Shown here: positions 15,743 to 24,178 of the stretch, piece by piece
How positions within the stretch are numbered: position 1 is the first letter of the stretch
Layout: every line of letters starts with the position of its first letter
Source: Fusobacterium sp.
Lineage (GTDB): Bacteria > Fusobacteriota > Fusobacteriia > Fusobacteriales > Fusobacteriaceae
Length of the DNA: 28,925 nucleotides
Direction: 5' to 3'
Assembly: GCF_032477075.1 (NCBI RefSeq)
Contig: NZ_JAWDXO010000040.1
Span: 1 to 28,925, forward strand
Translations under genes and position numbers: made by a program
The notes under the pieces: generated by a model
Told to the model about the DNA's origin: nothing
Databases searched by the model: none
The model's input: only the letters and a program-made list of their open reading frames with translations

Positions 15743-16282
15743 ATGGAATTAAAAGGATCTAAGACAGAAAAGAATTTAATGACTGCATTTGCTGGAGAAT
15801 CAGAAGCAAGAAATAAATATACATATTATGCATCAAAAGCTAAAAAAGACGGTTTTGAACAAGTATCTAAGTTATTTGAAGCAACTGCTAATAATGAAAA
15901 AGAACATGCAAAACTTTGGTTTAAAATTTTAAAAGGTGGAGATATACCTTCAACTATAGATAATCTTCTAGATGCAGCTGAAGGAGAAAATTATGAGTGG
16001 ACAGATATGTATGCTGAATTTGCAAAAGTAGCAAAAGAAGAAGGGTTTACTGAAATTGCAAGATTATTTGAAGGTGTGGCAAAAGTAGAGAAAGAGCATG
16101 AAGAAAGATATAGAAAATTGTTGGCTAATATCAAAGAAGAAATGGTATTTGCCAGAGGAGAAGAAGTAGCATGGGAATGTATGAACTGTGGACATATCCA
16201 TTATGGAAAAAAAGCTCCAGAAGTATGTCCAGTATGTGCTCATCCACAAGCTTACTTTATGATTCAACCTAAAAATTTCTAA
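15743..16282 (+). CDS. rbr: Rubrerythrin
   Basis: A 179-residue cytoplasmic non-heme iron protein that reduces hydrogen peroxide in anaerobes. Residues 1-135 form the ferritin-like four-helix domain with diiron ligands in AFAGESEARNKY (Glu19/Glu21 area), ANNEKEHAKLW (Glu54, His55 area) and KVEKEHEERY (Glu118, His119 area). Residues about 145-170 form the rubredoxin-like centre with Cys146, Cys149, Cys162 and Cys165. The Met at 15743 follows AAGGAGA with good spacing; the ATG at 15734 overlaps that Shine-Dalgarno. It is transcribed alone from a consensus promoter and ends at a terminator. It is evidence for an anaerobic or microaerotolerant host. Confidence 0.97.
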   Translation: MELKGSKTEKNLMTAFAGESEARNKYTYYASKAKKDGFEQVSKLFEATANNEKEHAKLWFKILKGGDIPSTIDNLLDAAEGENYEWTDMYAEFAKVAKEEGFTEIARLFEGVAKVEKEHEERYRKLLANIKEEMVFARGEEVAWECMNCGHIHYGKKAPEVCPVCAHPQAYFMIQPKNF

Positions 16283-16295
16283 TTAAATAAAGATT

Positions 16296-16328
16296 AGACC
16301 AGCTTATTGATTTTAAGCTGGTCTTTTA
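16296..16328. terminator. Bidirectional terminator between rubrerythrin and phnW
   Basis: An 11-bp perfect stem, AGACCAGCTTA (16296-16306) with TAAGCTGGTCT (16314-16324), a loop of about 7 nt, then T's on plus and A's on minus. Confidence 0.85.
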
Positions 16329-16330
16329 TA

Positions 16331-17449
16331 TTAATCTATAGATTTTTCTACTGCTTTTAACAGAGCGTAAATATCATCAGGATAAACTTCCCCAATATTT
16401 CCAATTCTAAAACTTTCTATATCTGTAACTTTTCCTGGATAGATAACAAATCCTTCTTTTTTTAATTTATAATAAAATTTTTCAAAATTATAATCTGAAG
16501 ATTCTGGTGCAAAGAAAGTAGTGATTATTGGAGATTGATGTTCTTCAGGAATGAGAGACTTAAATCCAAGTTTTTTCATTCCTTCCCTTAAAATAATATT
16601 ATTTTTTCTATATCTTTTTTCCCTTTCTATTACTCCGCCCTCTTTTTCAAGTTCCAAAAGAGCTTGATAAAATGCTCTAACTGTATGTGTTGGAGAAGTA
16701 AATCGCCATTTTCCATTGTTTTCCTCCATAACTTTCCATTGGCTGTAAAGATCAAGAGAAAGAGAACGAGCCTGACCTGAACAAATTTCTAAAATATCTT
16801 TTTTACATATAATAAAAGAAAAACCTGGAACTCCCTGTATACACTTATTTGAAGAACTGATTATAAAATCTGCTTTTATTTCTTCAATATCTATTTCTAT
16901 TCCACCAAAACTTGACATAGCATCTACAATATATATTTTATTAAATTCTTTGACTAATTCACCTATTTTTTCAACAGGATTTAAAATTCCACTTGTAGTT
17001 TCACTGTGTACTACTGAAACATGGGTTATATTTGAGTCATTTTCAAGTATTTCTCTCATTTTATTAATATCTATAATTTCCTTATCACCAAACTTTTCTA
17101 TGATATAATTAATTTTTAAAACTTTAGCAATCTCTCCCATTCTATCTCCATAAGCTCCATTTGATAAAATTAATAATTTCCCATTTTCAGGGAGAGCAGT
17201 ACCAATAACAGATTCTACTCCAAAAGAGCCACTGCCTTGCATAAGAACAGAAGTATATTTATTATAATTTCCAGAGGATACAGCTAATTTTACTAACTTC
17301 TCTCTTATTTCTTGAACAATATTATTATATTCTTTATCCCATGTACACCAGTCTTTAAGCATCGCCATTCTTACTTCATTGCTTGTTGTTAGAGGACCAG
17401 GTGTTAAAAGCAGATATGGTTTTTCTAAACATTCTTCTAAAGTACGCAT
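16331..17449 (-). CDS. phnW: 2-aminoethylphosphonate:pyruvate aminotransferase
   Basis: 372 residues, fold-type I PLP aminotransferase of the PhnW group. It converts 2-aminoethylphosphonate plus pyruvate to phosphonoacetaldehyde plus alanine. The N-terminus carries LLLTPGPLTTS, Asp176 is in IVDAMSSFGG and the PLP lysine is Lys202 in SSSNKCIQGVPGF, matching the spacing known for PhnW. The C-terminus has FRIGNIGEV. The start at 17449 has GGAGGA just upstream; in-frame Mets 5 and 14 codons earlier lack a site and the outer one overlaps phnX. It is the last gene of the AEP operon, 25 nt after phnX, which makes the next enzyme of the pathway. Confidence 0.95.
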   Translation of the reverse strand: MRTLEECLEKPYLLLTPGPLTTSNEVRMAMLKDWCTWDKEYNNIVQEIREKLVKLAVSSGNYNKYTSVLMQGSGSFGVESVIGTALPENGKLLILSNGAYGDRMGEIAKVLKINYIIEKFGDKEIIDINKMREILENDSNITHVSVVHSETTSGILNPVEKIGELVKEFNKIYIVDAMSSFGGIEIDIEEIKADFIISSSNKCIQGVPGFSFIICKKDILEICSGQARSLSLDLYSQWKVMEENNGKWRFTSPTHTVRAFYQALLELEKEGGVIEREKRYRKNNIILREGMKKLGFKSLIPEEHQSPIITTFFAPESSDYNFEKFYYKLKKEGFVIYPGKVTDIESFRIGNIGEVYPDDIYALLKAVEKSID

Positions 17450-17474
17450 TTTTAATTCCTCCATGTTGTCTATT

Positions 17475-18278
17475 TTAGGCTCTCTCACCATTTATCAATT
17501 TATTATTAATGATATCTATTATTAAGGGAATTTTTGAGATATCTTCTGCAACAAAATGAGCTCCAGCAGAAAGCATTTTTGAAGCAGTTTTCTCCATTTT
17601 TTCTTTTAGTTCATTTTTTGAAAGAGAATTAACTTCTTCTAGGGATAAACCTAATTCACTGCTTCCCTTCAATATCCCAACAGTCCACACTTTTGCATTT
17701 CTTCCTTCTTTAATATCTGAAATAGTATCTCCGATTTTTATAACACAATCTGTATCTTCCTCTTCAAGAACAAGCATATTTTGATATATCATATATGGAG
17801 CAGGTCTTCCAGCAGGAACAGCATTAGGAGTTGTATAATAATTAGGTTTATATCCTTTACTTTCAGCACCAGGGATAATAATATCCATCATTTCCTGAGT
17901 ATAACCTGTAGTAGAACCTATTTTTAATCCTCTGTCTCTTAAAGTATTTATTGTAGATATACAATTTGGAACAGGTTCAGTATAATCAGCAAGGATTTTA
18001 AAAAGTTTATTTTCAAAATTTTTATATAATTCATTGATATCACTATCATTCCATTCTCTGTTATATTTATTTTTCCATAGAGCAGTTATTCTATCAATTG
18101 ACAGCATAGCTTTGATATGATCTATTTTTAACATTCCCATAGGACCTCTTGCTTCTTCAAGAGTTACCTCTATTCCTTTTTCTTTAAATATTTCAAGGAA
18201 AACCTGTACAGGTGCAAAGCATCCATAGTCAACAGTTGTGCCAGCCCAATCAAAAATTACTAAATTTATTTTTTTCAT
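17475..18278 (-). CDS. phnX: Phosphonoacetaldehyde hydrolase (phosphonatase)
   Basis: A 267-residue HAD-superfamily enzyme that splits the C-P bond of phosphonoacetaldehyde to acetaldehyde and phosphate. The catalytic motif is FDWAGTTVDYG, with nucleophile Asp10 and the Ala12 typical of PhnX. The cap domain has GPMGMLKIDHI, where Lys51 forms the Schiff base with the aldehyde. STTGYT is HAD motif 2, GRPAPYM carries the motif-3-like region and KIGDTISDIKEG is the acidic metal loop. The length is standard. AGGGAG lies about 10 nt before the ATG, which starts 2 nt after the permease stop. With PhnW it forms the complete two-step AEP pathway. Confidence 0.97.
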   Translation of the reverse strand: MKKINLVIFDWAGTTVDYGCFAPVQVFLEIFKEKGIEVTLEEARGPMGMLKIDHIKAMLSIDRITALWKNKYNREWNDSDINELYKNFENKLFKILADYTEPVPNCISTINTLRDRGLKIGSTTGYTQEMMDIIIPGAESKGYKPNYYTTPNAVPAGRPAPYMIYQNMLVLEEEDTDCVIKIGDTISDIKEGRNAKVWTVGILKGSSELGLSLEEVNSLSKNELKEKMEKTASKMLSAGAHFVAEDISKIPLIIDIINNKLINGERA

Positions 18279-18280
18279 GA

Positions 18281-20005
18281 TTAAATATTCTCCCTTTTTA
18301 ATTTATTTTTTCTTTTTTGTAAGATTTTTAAAATTATCTGATATATTATTTTAATTATTACATTGGTTAAAAGTATTACTATTGACATAGCAGAAGCTTT
18401 TGCTATTTCTCCAGTATCATCTAAATTGATTACAGCTATGGAAAGCAGATTCAAACTTGAGGTATAAAGAAATACAAGTGCTGAAATAGTAACCATAGAA
18501 TTTACAAAATAATAGAAGAAAATTTCTAATATTGAATCTATGCACATTGGGAAAGTTACATTGGAAAATGTTTTATACCAAGGTATTCCCATAGAAAGAG
18601 AAACTCTTTCAAATTCTCTGTCCAGTTTTTTTAAAGCTGTATTAGCTGTTAAAAAAGATATTGAATAAAAGTGAATGACATTAGCTAATACCATTATCCA
18701 GATGGTTTTATATATAGAGTTAAAAGGATTTATTATATTTATATTTAAAAAAGGTATTGTGAAATAACTTTTATTGAAAAAAAATATAAATGAAATACCT
18801 ATTACCATTCCAGGAAGAGCTAAGGGAACAAGAGAAAGAAAGTAGATAACTCTATCTTTCAATGTCTTTTTTTCTTTTTTCTCAATTAGATAGGCACTCA
18901 TAAATGTCATGAAAGTTCCAAATATTCCTGAAAGAACTGCCAAAATAAGTGAATTTTTAAGGAATATTTCAATTCCGCCATTATAGTCATAAAATTTAAA
19001 ATTATTTAAACTAAAGCTAAGATCATAAGGCCATAATTTTGAAAAAGCTGAAACAAATATAGTAACAAAAATTGAGAGTATAAAAAAACAAATCAGTATA
19101 GTGTAAATATAGAAAAAACTATCTCGTATTTTATCTTTTTTAGCTTTATAAGGAATAGATTTAGCATTGAGAACAACTCCTTGTTTTTTCTGTATTTTCT
19201 GATCAATAAAGAAAGCTATTACAGATGGAATAAGAAGTATAATACTGACCACTGCTCCCATTGCCATATTATTCTGACCAACTACTTTTATATATACATC
19301 TGTAGCAAGAACACTAAAGTTTCCACCAACTACTTTTGGGGCACCAAAATCTGTAAATGAAAGAATAAATGCAATAATAAAAGAAGATATCATTCCATAT
19401 TTCATATTTGGCAGAGTGATAGTAAAGAATTTTCTAAAATTACTTGTTCCCAGCATATCAGCAGCTTCATAAAGCCTATAATCAGTTGTGGAAAGAGCAA
19501 TATTTAATACTAAAAATATTTGCGGAAAAATATATAGGACTTCAGCTATTATTATTCCTGTGGCACCATAGAGATCAATATCAAAAGCAAGCTGCGGTAT
19601 TTTCTCGAAAAAGCCAGTAGTAACAGCTCCCTTTCTTCCAAAGAGATAGACAAGGGATATTCCATGCATCATTGTAGGAGCAAAGAGGGGCATAAGAGCT
19701 ATATATTTGAATATATTTTTGAATCTGATTGTAGTTCTTTGTACACCATAAGCATAAATAAAAGCTAATAAGAGAGAGATTATGCTTGATGTTATTGAAA
19801 TAGTAAAAGTATTTTTTAAAGAAATGAGAAGATTTTTATTAGAAAAATATTCTTTAAAATTATTAAATCCAATAAATTCTCCAGAGTTATTTTCAAAAGA
19901 TTTTATAAATAAAAGTCCTAAAGGAAAAACTATGACAACTATTAAAAAAGCAAGAATAAACCATGTAAATATTTCTCTGATTATTTCATCTTTAGTTTTT
20001 TCCAC
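18281..20005 (-). CDS. 2-aminoethylphosphonate ABC transporter permease (fused two-domain)
   Basis: A 574-residue inner-membrane protein made of two permease halves, about twelve helices in all. Each half has the cytoplasmic loop that contacts the ATPase: EAADMLGTSNFRKFF near residue 180 and FERVSLSMGIPWYKTF near 465. This fused layout is shared by Fe(III) transporters (FbpB) and by the putative AEP permease family known as PhnU2. The gene order with PhnX and PhnW makes AEP the likely substrate. The start is a GTG that overlaps the stop of the ATPase gene (TAGTG), with GAGG eight bases upstream, so the two are translationally coupled. Confidence 0.9.
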   Translation of the reverse strand: MEKTKDEIIREIFTWFILAFLIVVIVFPLGLLFIKSFENNSGEFIGFNNFKEYFSNKNLLISLKNTFTISITSSIISLLLAFIYAYGVQRTTIRFKNIFKYIALMPLFAPTMMHGISLVYLFGRKGAVTTGFFEKIPQLAFDIDLYGATGIIIAEVLYIFPQIFLVLNIALSTTDYRLYEAADMLGTSNFRKFFTITLPNMKYGMISSFIIAFILSFTDFGAPKVVGGNFSVLATDVYIKVVGQNNMAMGAVVSIILLIPSVIAFFIDQKIQKKQGVVLNAKSIPYKAKKDKIRDSFFYIYTILICFFILSIFVTIFVSAFSKLWPYDLSFSLNNFKFYDYNGGIEIFLKNSLILAVLSGIFGTFMTFMSAYLIEKKEKKTLKDRVIYFLSLVPLALPGMVIGISFIFFFNKSYFTIPFLNINIINPFNSIYKTIWIMVLANVIHFYSISFLTANTALKKLDREFERVSLSMGIPWYKTFSNVTFPMCIDSILEIFFYYFVNSMVTISALVFLYTSSLNLLSIAVINLDDTGEIAKASAMSIVILLTNVIIKIIYQIILKILQKRKNKLKRENI

Positions 20006-20988
20006 TATGATACCTCATCTTTAAAGCTGAGATAAAAGTTCTCATCAAATTCAAGAAAAAATTTATTTCCCTGTTTAAGAGTTTCTTCATTGATAAAATT
20101 ACATGGAACTTCAACTTTTAATGTTTTATCTCTGTTTTTAAAGAAAAGTCTATATGAAGATCCAAGATATTCCCAGCTTTCAATCTCTCTCATTATAAAT
20201 TTACTTTTATTATTCAATACATCTGATACTATTTTTATATGTTCTGGGCGAATAGCTTTACCATTTTCCAGAAAATTTATTTTACCTATGAAATCAGCAG
20301 TAAAAGATGAATTAGGTTTTTCATATATTTCCCTTGGACTTCCCCATTGCATTATTTTCCCATCTTTCATAACCATTATTTTATCTGACATAGATAGAGC
20401 CTCTTCCTGATCATGAGTTACCATGATAGTAGTGAGATCAAGTTTTTTTTGTAGCTTTTTTATATCATTTCTCAGTTTTTCTCTTACTTTTGCATCTAAT
20501 GCTGATAGTGGTTCATCTAATAAAAGAATATCTGGTTCAAGAGCAACTGCTCTGGCAAGAGCTACTCTCTGTTGCTGTCCACCACTCATTTCATTAGGAT
20601 ATTTATTACTTATGGAAAATAAGCCTACCATTTCCAAAACACTTTTCACTTTTTTTTCTATTAATTCTTTAGGCATTTTTTTGTTTTTCAATCCATAAGC
20701 TATGTTTTCCCAAGTTGTCATATTAGGGAAAAGAGCATAAGATTGAAAAACAATAGAAAAATTTCTTTTGGATGGATGAAGTATAGATATATCTTTATCT
20801 TTTAGAAAGATACTTCCAGAATTAAGTTCTTCCAAGCCTGAAATAACTCTTAATAAAGTTGTTTTTCCACAACCGCTGGGACCAAGAAATGAAATAAATT
20901 CTCCTTTTTTTATAGAAAGATTTATATTCTTTAAAGCATGGAATTTTCCATAATATTTATTTACATTTTTTATTTCTAAGTAGCTCAT
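20005..20988 (-). CDS. 2-aminoethylphosphonate ABC transporter ATP-binding protein
   Basis: A 327-residue ABC ATPase that powers the AEP importer. Walker A is GPSGCGKTT (36-44), the Q-loop is VFQSYALFPNMT (about 80-91), the signature is MSGGQQQRV (134-142), Walker B is ILLLDEP (154-160), and the switch His is about 192 in MVTHDQEEA. A C-terminal TOBE-type beta domain (about 245-327, with IRPEHIKIV) completes the layout, as in the PhnT2 group of spermidine/iron-type ATPases. The ATG has GGAGG six bases upstream. It lies between the binding protein (24 nt gap) and the permease (overlap). Sequence alone would also allow an iron or polyamine role; the phnXW linkage decides. Confidence 0.93.
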   Translation of the reverse strand: MSYLEIKNVNKYYGKFHALKNINLSIKKGEFISFLGPSGCGKTTLLRVISGLEELNSGSIFLKDKDISILHPSKRNFSIVFQSYALFPNMTTWENIAYGLKNKKMPKELIEKKVKSVLEMVGLFSISNKYPNEMSGGQQQRVALARAVALEPDILLLDEPLSALDAKVREKLRNDIKKLQKKLDLTTIMVTHDQEEALSMSDKIMVMKDGKIMQWGSPREIYEKPNSSFTADFIGKINFLENGKAIRPEHIKIVSDVLNNKSKFIMREIESWEYLGSSYRLFFKNRDKTLKVEVPCNFINEETLKQGNKFFLEFDENFYLSFKDEVS

Positions 20989-21012
20989 ATTTCCTCCAGA
21001 ATAAGGATATCC

Positions 21013-22044
21013 TTATTTTTGTTCAGCTTTTGCTCCAAATTTTTCACTCCATTTATCTAAAATTGTATTTTTATTTTCTGCAAGCCATTTGAAATCATTC
21101 TTTACAAGATGACTTACTGGATCAGTTGGGTAACCATTAGGGATTGGATTATTGATATTAATGCTTGTGATAGCATATTGAGTACCATATAATTTCATCA
21201 TTTCTTCTGAAATAGCCCAATCAAGAAATATTTTAGATTCTTCTTTTATATCTTTTTTATTAATAAGGGCATTAGCTTCTGAATCCCATCCAGAACCTTC
21301 AGCTGGAAAAACTACTTCAAATGGATTTCCTTCATTCATAAGTTTTACACTTGGATAATCATAAGAAATACCAATAGGATATTCTCCATTAGCTGCTTGT
21401 TTAGCTGGTTTTGATCCAGAATGAGTATATACACCCATATTTTCATGGAGTTTCTCCATATATTCCCATGCTTTATCTTCTCCCATTATTTGAATGAATC
21501 CAGCTATAGCAAGAAATCCAGTACCTGAGGAAGCAGGATGAGGCATTGAAATTAATCCTTTATACTCTGGATTTAAAAGATCTTCATAAGTTTTAGGAAT
21601 AGGCAGTCCAAGTTTGGCAAGCTCATTTTTATTTACAGCAAAAGTTGCCATCCATGCATTATTTCCTACCCATACAGGTTCTTCTGCAGAATCCTTAAAC
21701 TTTGGATCAACTTTTTCTAAGCCCTTAGGAGAATAAGATTTCAAAAGGTTTTCTTTATCCAGCATAAGCAGACCAGTAGCAGCAGTTCCCCAGACTACAT
21801 CAGCTTGAGGATTATCTTTTTCAGCCAGAATTTTTGTGATAAGAACACCTGTTGAATCACGGGTTATATTTATTTTGATATCAGGATGGTGTTTTTTAAA
21901 ATTTTCTAAAAACATTGGGATCTGTTCATTTTCAAGAGCAGTATAGACATTGATTTCTTTTGTTTTTTGGGAAGCAGAGTTTTCTTTAGATTGACAGCTT
22001 GTTAATAAAAATCCTGCAAAAAGAATAGTTAAAAATTTTTTCAT
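21013..22044 (-). CDS. 2-aminoethylphosphonate ABC transporter substrate-binding lipoprotein
   Basis: 343 residues. A lipoprotein signal (MKKFLTILFAGFLLTSC, lipobox LTSC, lipidated Cys17) anchors it to the periplasmic face of the inner membrane. The mature part is a two-lobe binding protein of the iron/AEP type: INVYTALENEQIPMFLENF, NPQADVVWGTAATG, MPHPASSGTGFLAIAG and GISYDYPS. It is the first gene of the operon, ahead of ATPase, permease, phnX and phnW, and is the PhnS2-type subunit. Strong GGAGG six bases before the ATG. No clear promoter could be picked upstream (22045-22200 is very AT-rich); no LysR or GntR regulator gene is adjacent. Ligand specificity is from context. Confidence 0.9.
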   Translation of the reverse strand: MKKFLTILFAGFLLTSCQSKENSASQKTKEINVYTALENEQIPMFLENFKKHHPDIKINITRDSTGVLITKILAEKDNPQADVVWGTAATGLLMLDKENLLKSYSPKGLEKVDPKFKDSAEEPVWVGNNAWMATFAVNKNELAKLGLPIPKTYEDLLNPEYKGLISMPHPASSGTGFLAIAGFIQIMGEDKAWEYMEKLHENMGVYTHSGSKPAKQAANGEYPIGISYDYPSVKLMNEGNPFEVVFPAEGSGWDSEANALINKKDIKEESKIFLDWAISEEMMKLYGTQYAITSININNPIPNGYPTDPVSHLVKNDFKWLAENKNTILDKWSEKFGAKAEQK

Positions 22045-22241
22045 TATTTTCCTCCATATGTATAATTTGTATTTTTATATTTTTTCTAGTTTAGAATATG
22101 GATGTTAATGAAGTTTTAATTTAAAGTAAAAAAAAAGTGAAAGAAAGATTAACATTAAATTTACATAAAATTATTGATTTTTTTATATACTGAGTAATAA
22201 AATGAAAAAATACAGGAAAAATTAATATGGGAGGAAAGGAA

Positions 22242-22655
22242 ATGTGGTTTGTATTTGCATTGATGTCAGCAATATTTGCAGCACTTACATCTATTTTTGC
22301 TAAAATAGGAATAGAGGGAATAAATTCAAATCTGGCAACTGCCATAAGGACAATAGTTGTATTATTTATGGCTTGGGGAATGGTATTTTTTACTGGAACT
22401 CAAAATCAAATTGGAAATATAGGGCAGAGAAGTTGGATATTTTTAATTTTATCAGGAATGGCAACAGGGTTTTCATGGCTTTTTTATTATAAGGCACTTC
22501 GGATAGGAGAAGCATCAAAAGTAGTGCCAGTAGATAAATTTAGTGTGGTTATTACTTTGATAATGGCCTTTGTAATATTAAAAGAAGCAGTTACATTAAA
22601 AACTATTTTAGGTGGGGTATTTATAACAATAGGAACATTTATTATGATACTGTAA
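22242..22655 (+). CDS. Half-size EamA (drug/metabolite) transporter
   Basis: 137 residues with five hydrophobic helices (MWFVFALMSAIFAALTSIFAK, TAIRTIVVLFMAWGMVFF, WIFLILSGMATGFSWLFYYKAL, VITLIMAFVILKEA, LGGVFITIGTFIMIL; each under 23 residues, quoted in parts). It has a single EamA domain, with the usual ALRIGEASKVVPVDK and FVILKEAVTLKTILGG. Full-length members carry two such domains; single-domain ones of about 140 residues are a known class and probably work as dimers. Substrate unknown. The Met at 22242 is preceded by GGGAGGAAAGGA; the upstream ATG at 22227 overlaps that Shine-Dalgarno. Monocistronic, divergent from the AEP operon and ending at a terminator. Confidence 0.85.
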   Translation: MWFVFALMSAIFAALTSIFAKIGIEGINSNLATAIRTIVVLFMAWGMVFFTGTQNQIGNIGQRSWIFLILSGMATGFSWLFYYKALRIGEASKVVPVDKFSVVITLIMAFVILKEAVTLKTILGGVFITIGTFIMIL

Positions 22656-22660
22656 TAGAA

Positions 22661-22736
22661 AAAGAGGTTGACTTATTAAGAAAAGTGTAATTTTCAAACT
22701 TCTAAAAATTGTTTTAGCTTTTCAGTCAACCTCTTT
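22661..22736. terminator. Bidirectional terminator between EamA and argH
   Basis: A 13-bp perfect stem, AAAGAGGTTGACT (22661-22673) with AGTCAACCTCTTT (22724-22736), and a 50-nt inner region that can fold further. A T-rich flank lies on plus and an A-rich flank on minus. Confidence 0.7.
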
Positions 22737-22742
22737 GTTATT

Positions 22743-24158
22743 TTATAATATATTATTTAACTTATAATCTGCAACTATACTTTCAGATTCATTGATAAAT
22801 TTATCTAAGAATTCTATATGAGCTTCTATACTTTCTTTTCCAGGTCCTCCAAGAGTACAACGTTTTTCCACACAATTTTTAATAGATATCATTTCATAAA
22901 TATCTTTTTCAAATAATTTAGAAAATTCTTTATAAGTATTTATTGAGATTTCTTCAAAAGTAGTATTGTTGTCAATACAATAAGCTACCATGCTTCCAAC
23001 TATTTTATAAGCATCTCTGAAGCTCATTCCTTTTTCAGTCAGATAATCTGCTACATCAGTTGCATTGATAAATCCCTGAGCTGCTGCTGCAAGAAGTCTT
23101 TCTTTTTTTATAGTCATAGTATGAATCATTCCATTGAATACAGCAAGACATCCCTTTACTGTATCAAGACTGTCAAAGAAATTTTCTTTATCTTCCTGCA
23201 TATCTTTATTATATGCAAGGGGTATTCCTTTCATAGTTGTAAGCAGGGCCATTAAATCTCCAAAAACTCTTCCGCTTTTTCCTCTTATAAGTTCAGCTGC
23301 ATCTGGATTTTTCTTTTGGGGCATAATACTGCTTCCAGTAGAAAAAGAATCACTTAGTTCTATATAACCAAAATCATTGGAGCTATAGATTATTATTTCT
23401 TCACAGAAACGAGATAGATGTACCATAATAAGAGCAAAAGCATTCATTATTTCAATAAGATAATCTCTGTCACTAACACTATCCATACTATTCCATGTAG
23501 GAGAAGAAAAACCAAGAATAGAACTTGTAAAGTTTCTATCTAAAGGATAGGTAGTTCCTGCCAGAGCAGCAGATCCTAGTGGAGAAGTATCAGCTAAAGC
23601 GGCAGCATTTTTAAGTCTGAGAAAATCTCTTCTAAACATTTCAGCATAGGCTAAGATATAATGTGAGAAAGATACTGGCTGAGCCTTTTGAAGATGAGTA
23701 AACCCAGGCATATATGTAGATATATTTTCTTTAGCGATTCCATTTATAATTTCAAGCAGATCAAGAAGCTGTGCTTGAACTTTAATTACTTCTTCTTTTG
23801 TAAATAATTTCATGTCTAAAGCAACCTGATCATTTCTGCTTCTTCCAGTATGTAGTTTTTTTCCCACATCTCCTATTCTATCTATAAGGATTTTTTCAAT
23901 GTTCATATGAATATCTTCATACTCTATAGAAAAAGTTATTTTTCCCTCTTCAATATCAGTAAGTATTTCCCTGAGAGTTTTTTCTATAAGCTCACAATCA
24001 GCAACAGGAATTATTCCCTGCTTTCCCAGCCCTTTAACATGAGCTATACTTCCCATAATATCATATTTATAAAGTCTCTTATCAAAATTTATTGATGAAT
24101 GAAAATCAAGAATAAGATGACTTGCTTTTTCTTTAAATCTTCCAGAAAAAAATTGCAT
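22743..24158 (-). CDS. argH: Argininosuccinate lyase
   Basis: 471 residues, the last step of arginine synthesis: argininosuccinate to arginine plus fumarate, as a homotetramer. The fumarase/lyase signature GSSIMPQKKNP is at 275-285, with the catalytic Ser at about 276-277. LHTGRSRNDQVALD (102-115) and the general-acid His155 in TPGFTHLQ-type context (MPGFTHLQKAQPV) are conserved. Length is standard. AAGGAGA precedes the ATG. It lies 20 nt after the NhaC-family transporter and shares its transcript and leader. No argG or other arginine gene is in the window, so argininosuccinate must come from elsewhere, or the enzyme may take part in another route. Confidence 0.97.
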   Translation of the reverse strand: MQFFSGRFKEKASHLILDFHSSINFDKRLYKYDIMGSIAHVKGLGKQGIIPVADCELIEKTLREILTDIEEGKITFSIEYEDIHMNIEKILIDRIGDVGKKLHTGRSRNDQVALDMKLFTKEEVIKVQAQLLDLLEIINGIAKENISTYMPGFTHLQKAQPVSFSHYILAYAEMFRRDFLRLKNAAALADTSPLGSAALAGTTYPLDRNFTSSILGFSSPTWNSMDSVSDRDYLIEIMNAFALIMVHLSRFCEEIIIYSSNDFGYIELSDSFSTGSSIMPQKKNPDAAELIRGKSGRVFGDLMALLTTMKGIPLAYNKDMQEDKENFFDSLDTVKGCLAVFNGMIHTMTIKKERLLAAAAQGFINATDVADYLTEKGMSFRDAYKIVGSMVAYCIDNNTTFEEISINTYKEFSKLFEKDIYEMISIKNCVEKRCTLGGPGKESIEAHIEFLDKFINESESIVADYKLNNIL

Positions 24159-24178
24159 TCTAACATCTCCTTAAAAAA

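Noticed and set aside
18281..22044. Iron(III) or spermidine ABC transporter
   Set aside because: The subunits resemble these families, but direct linkage and overlap with phnX and phnW make AEP more likely. The ligand was not proven.
22242..22655. EamA gene as a truncated pseudogene
   Set aside because: It is half the size of two-domain members, but single-domain EamA proteins of this length are common, the Shine-Dalgarno is good, and a terminator follows.
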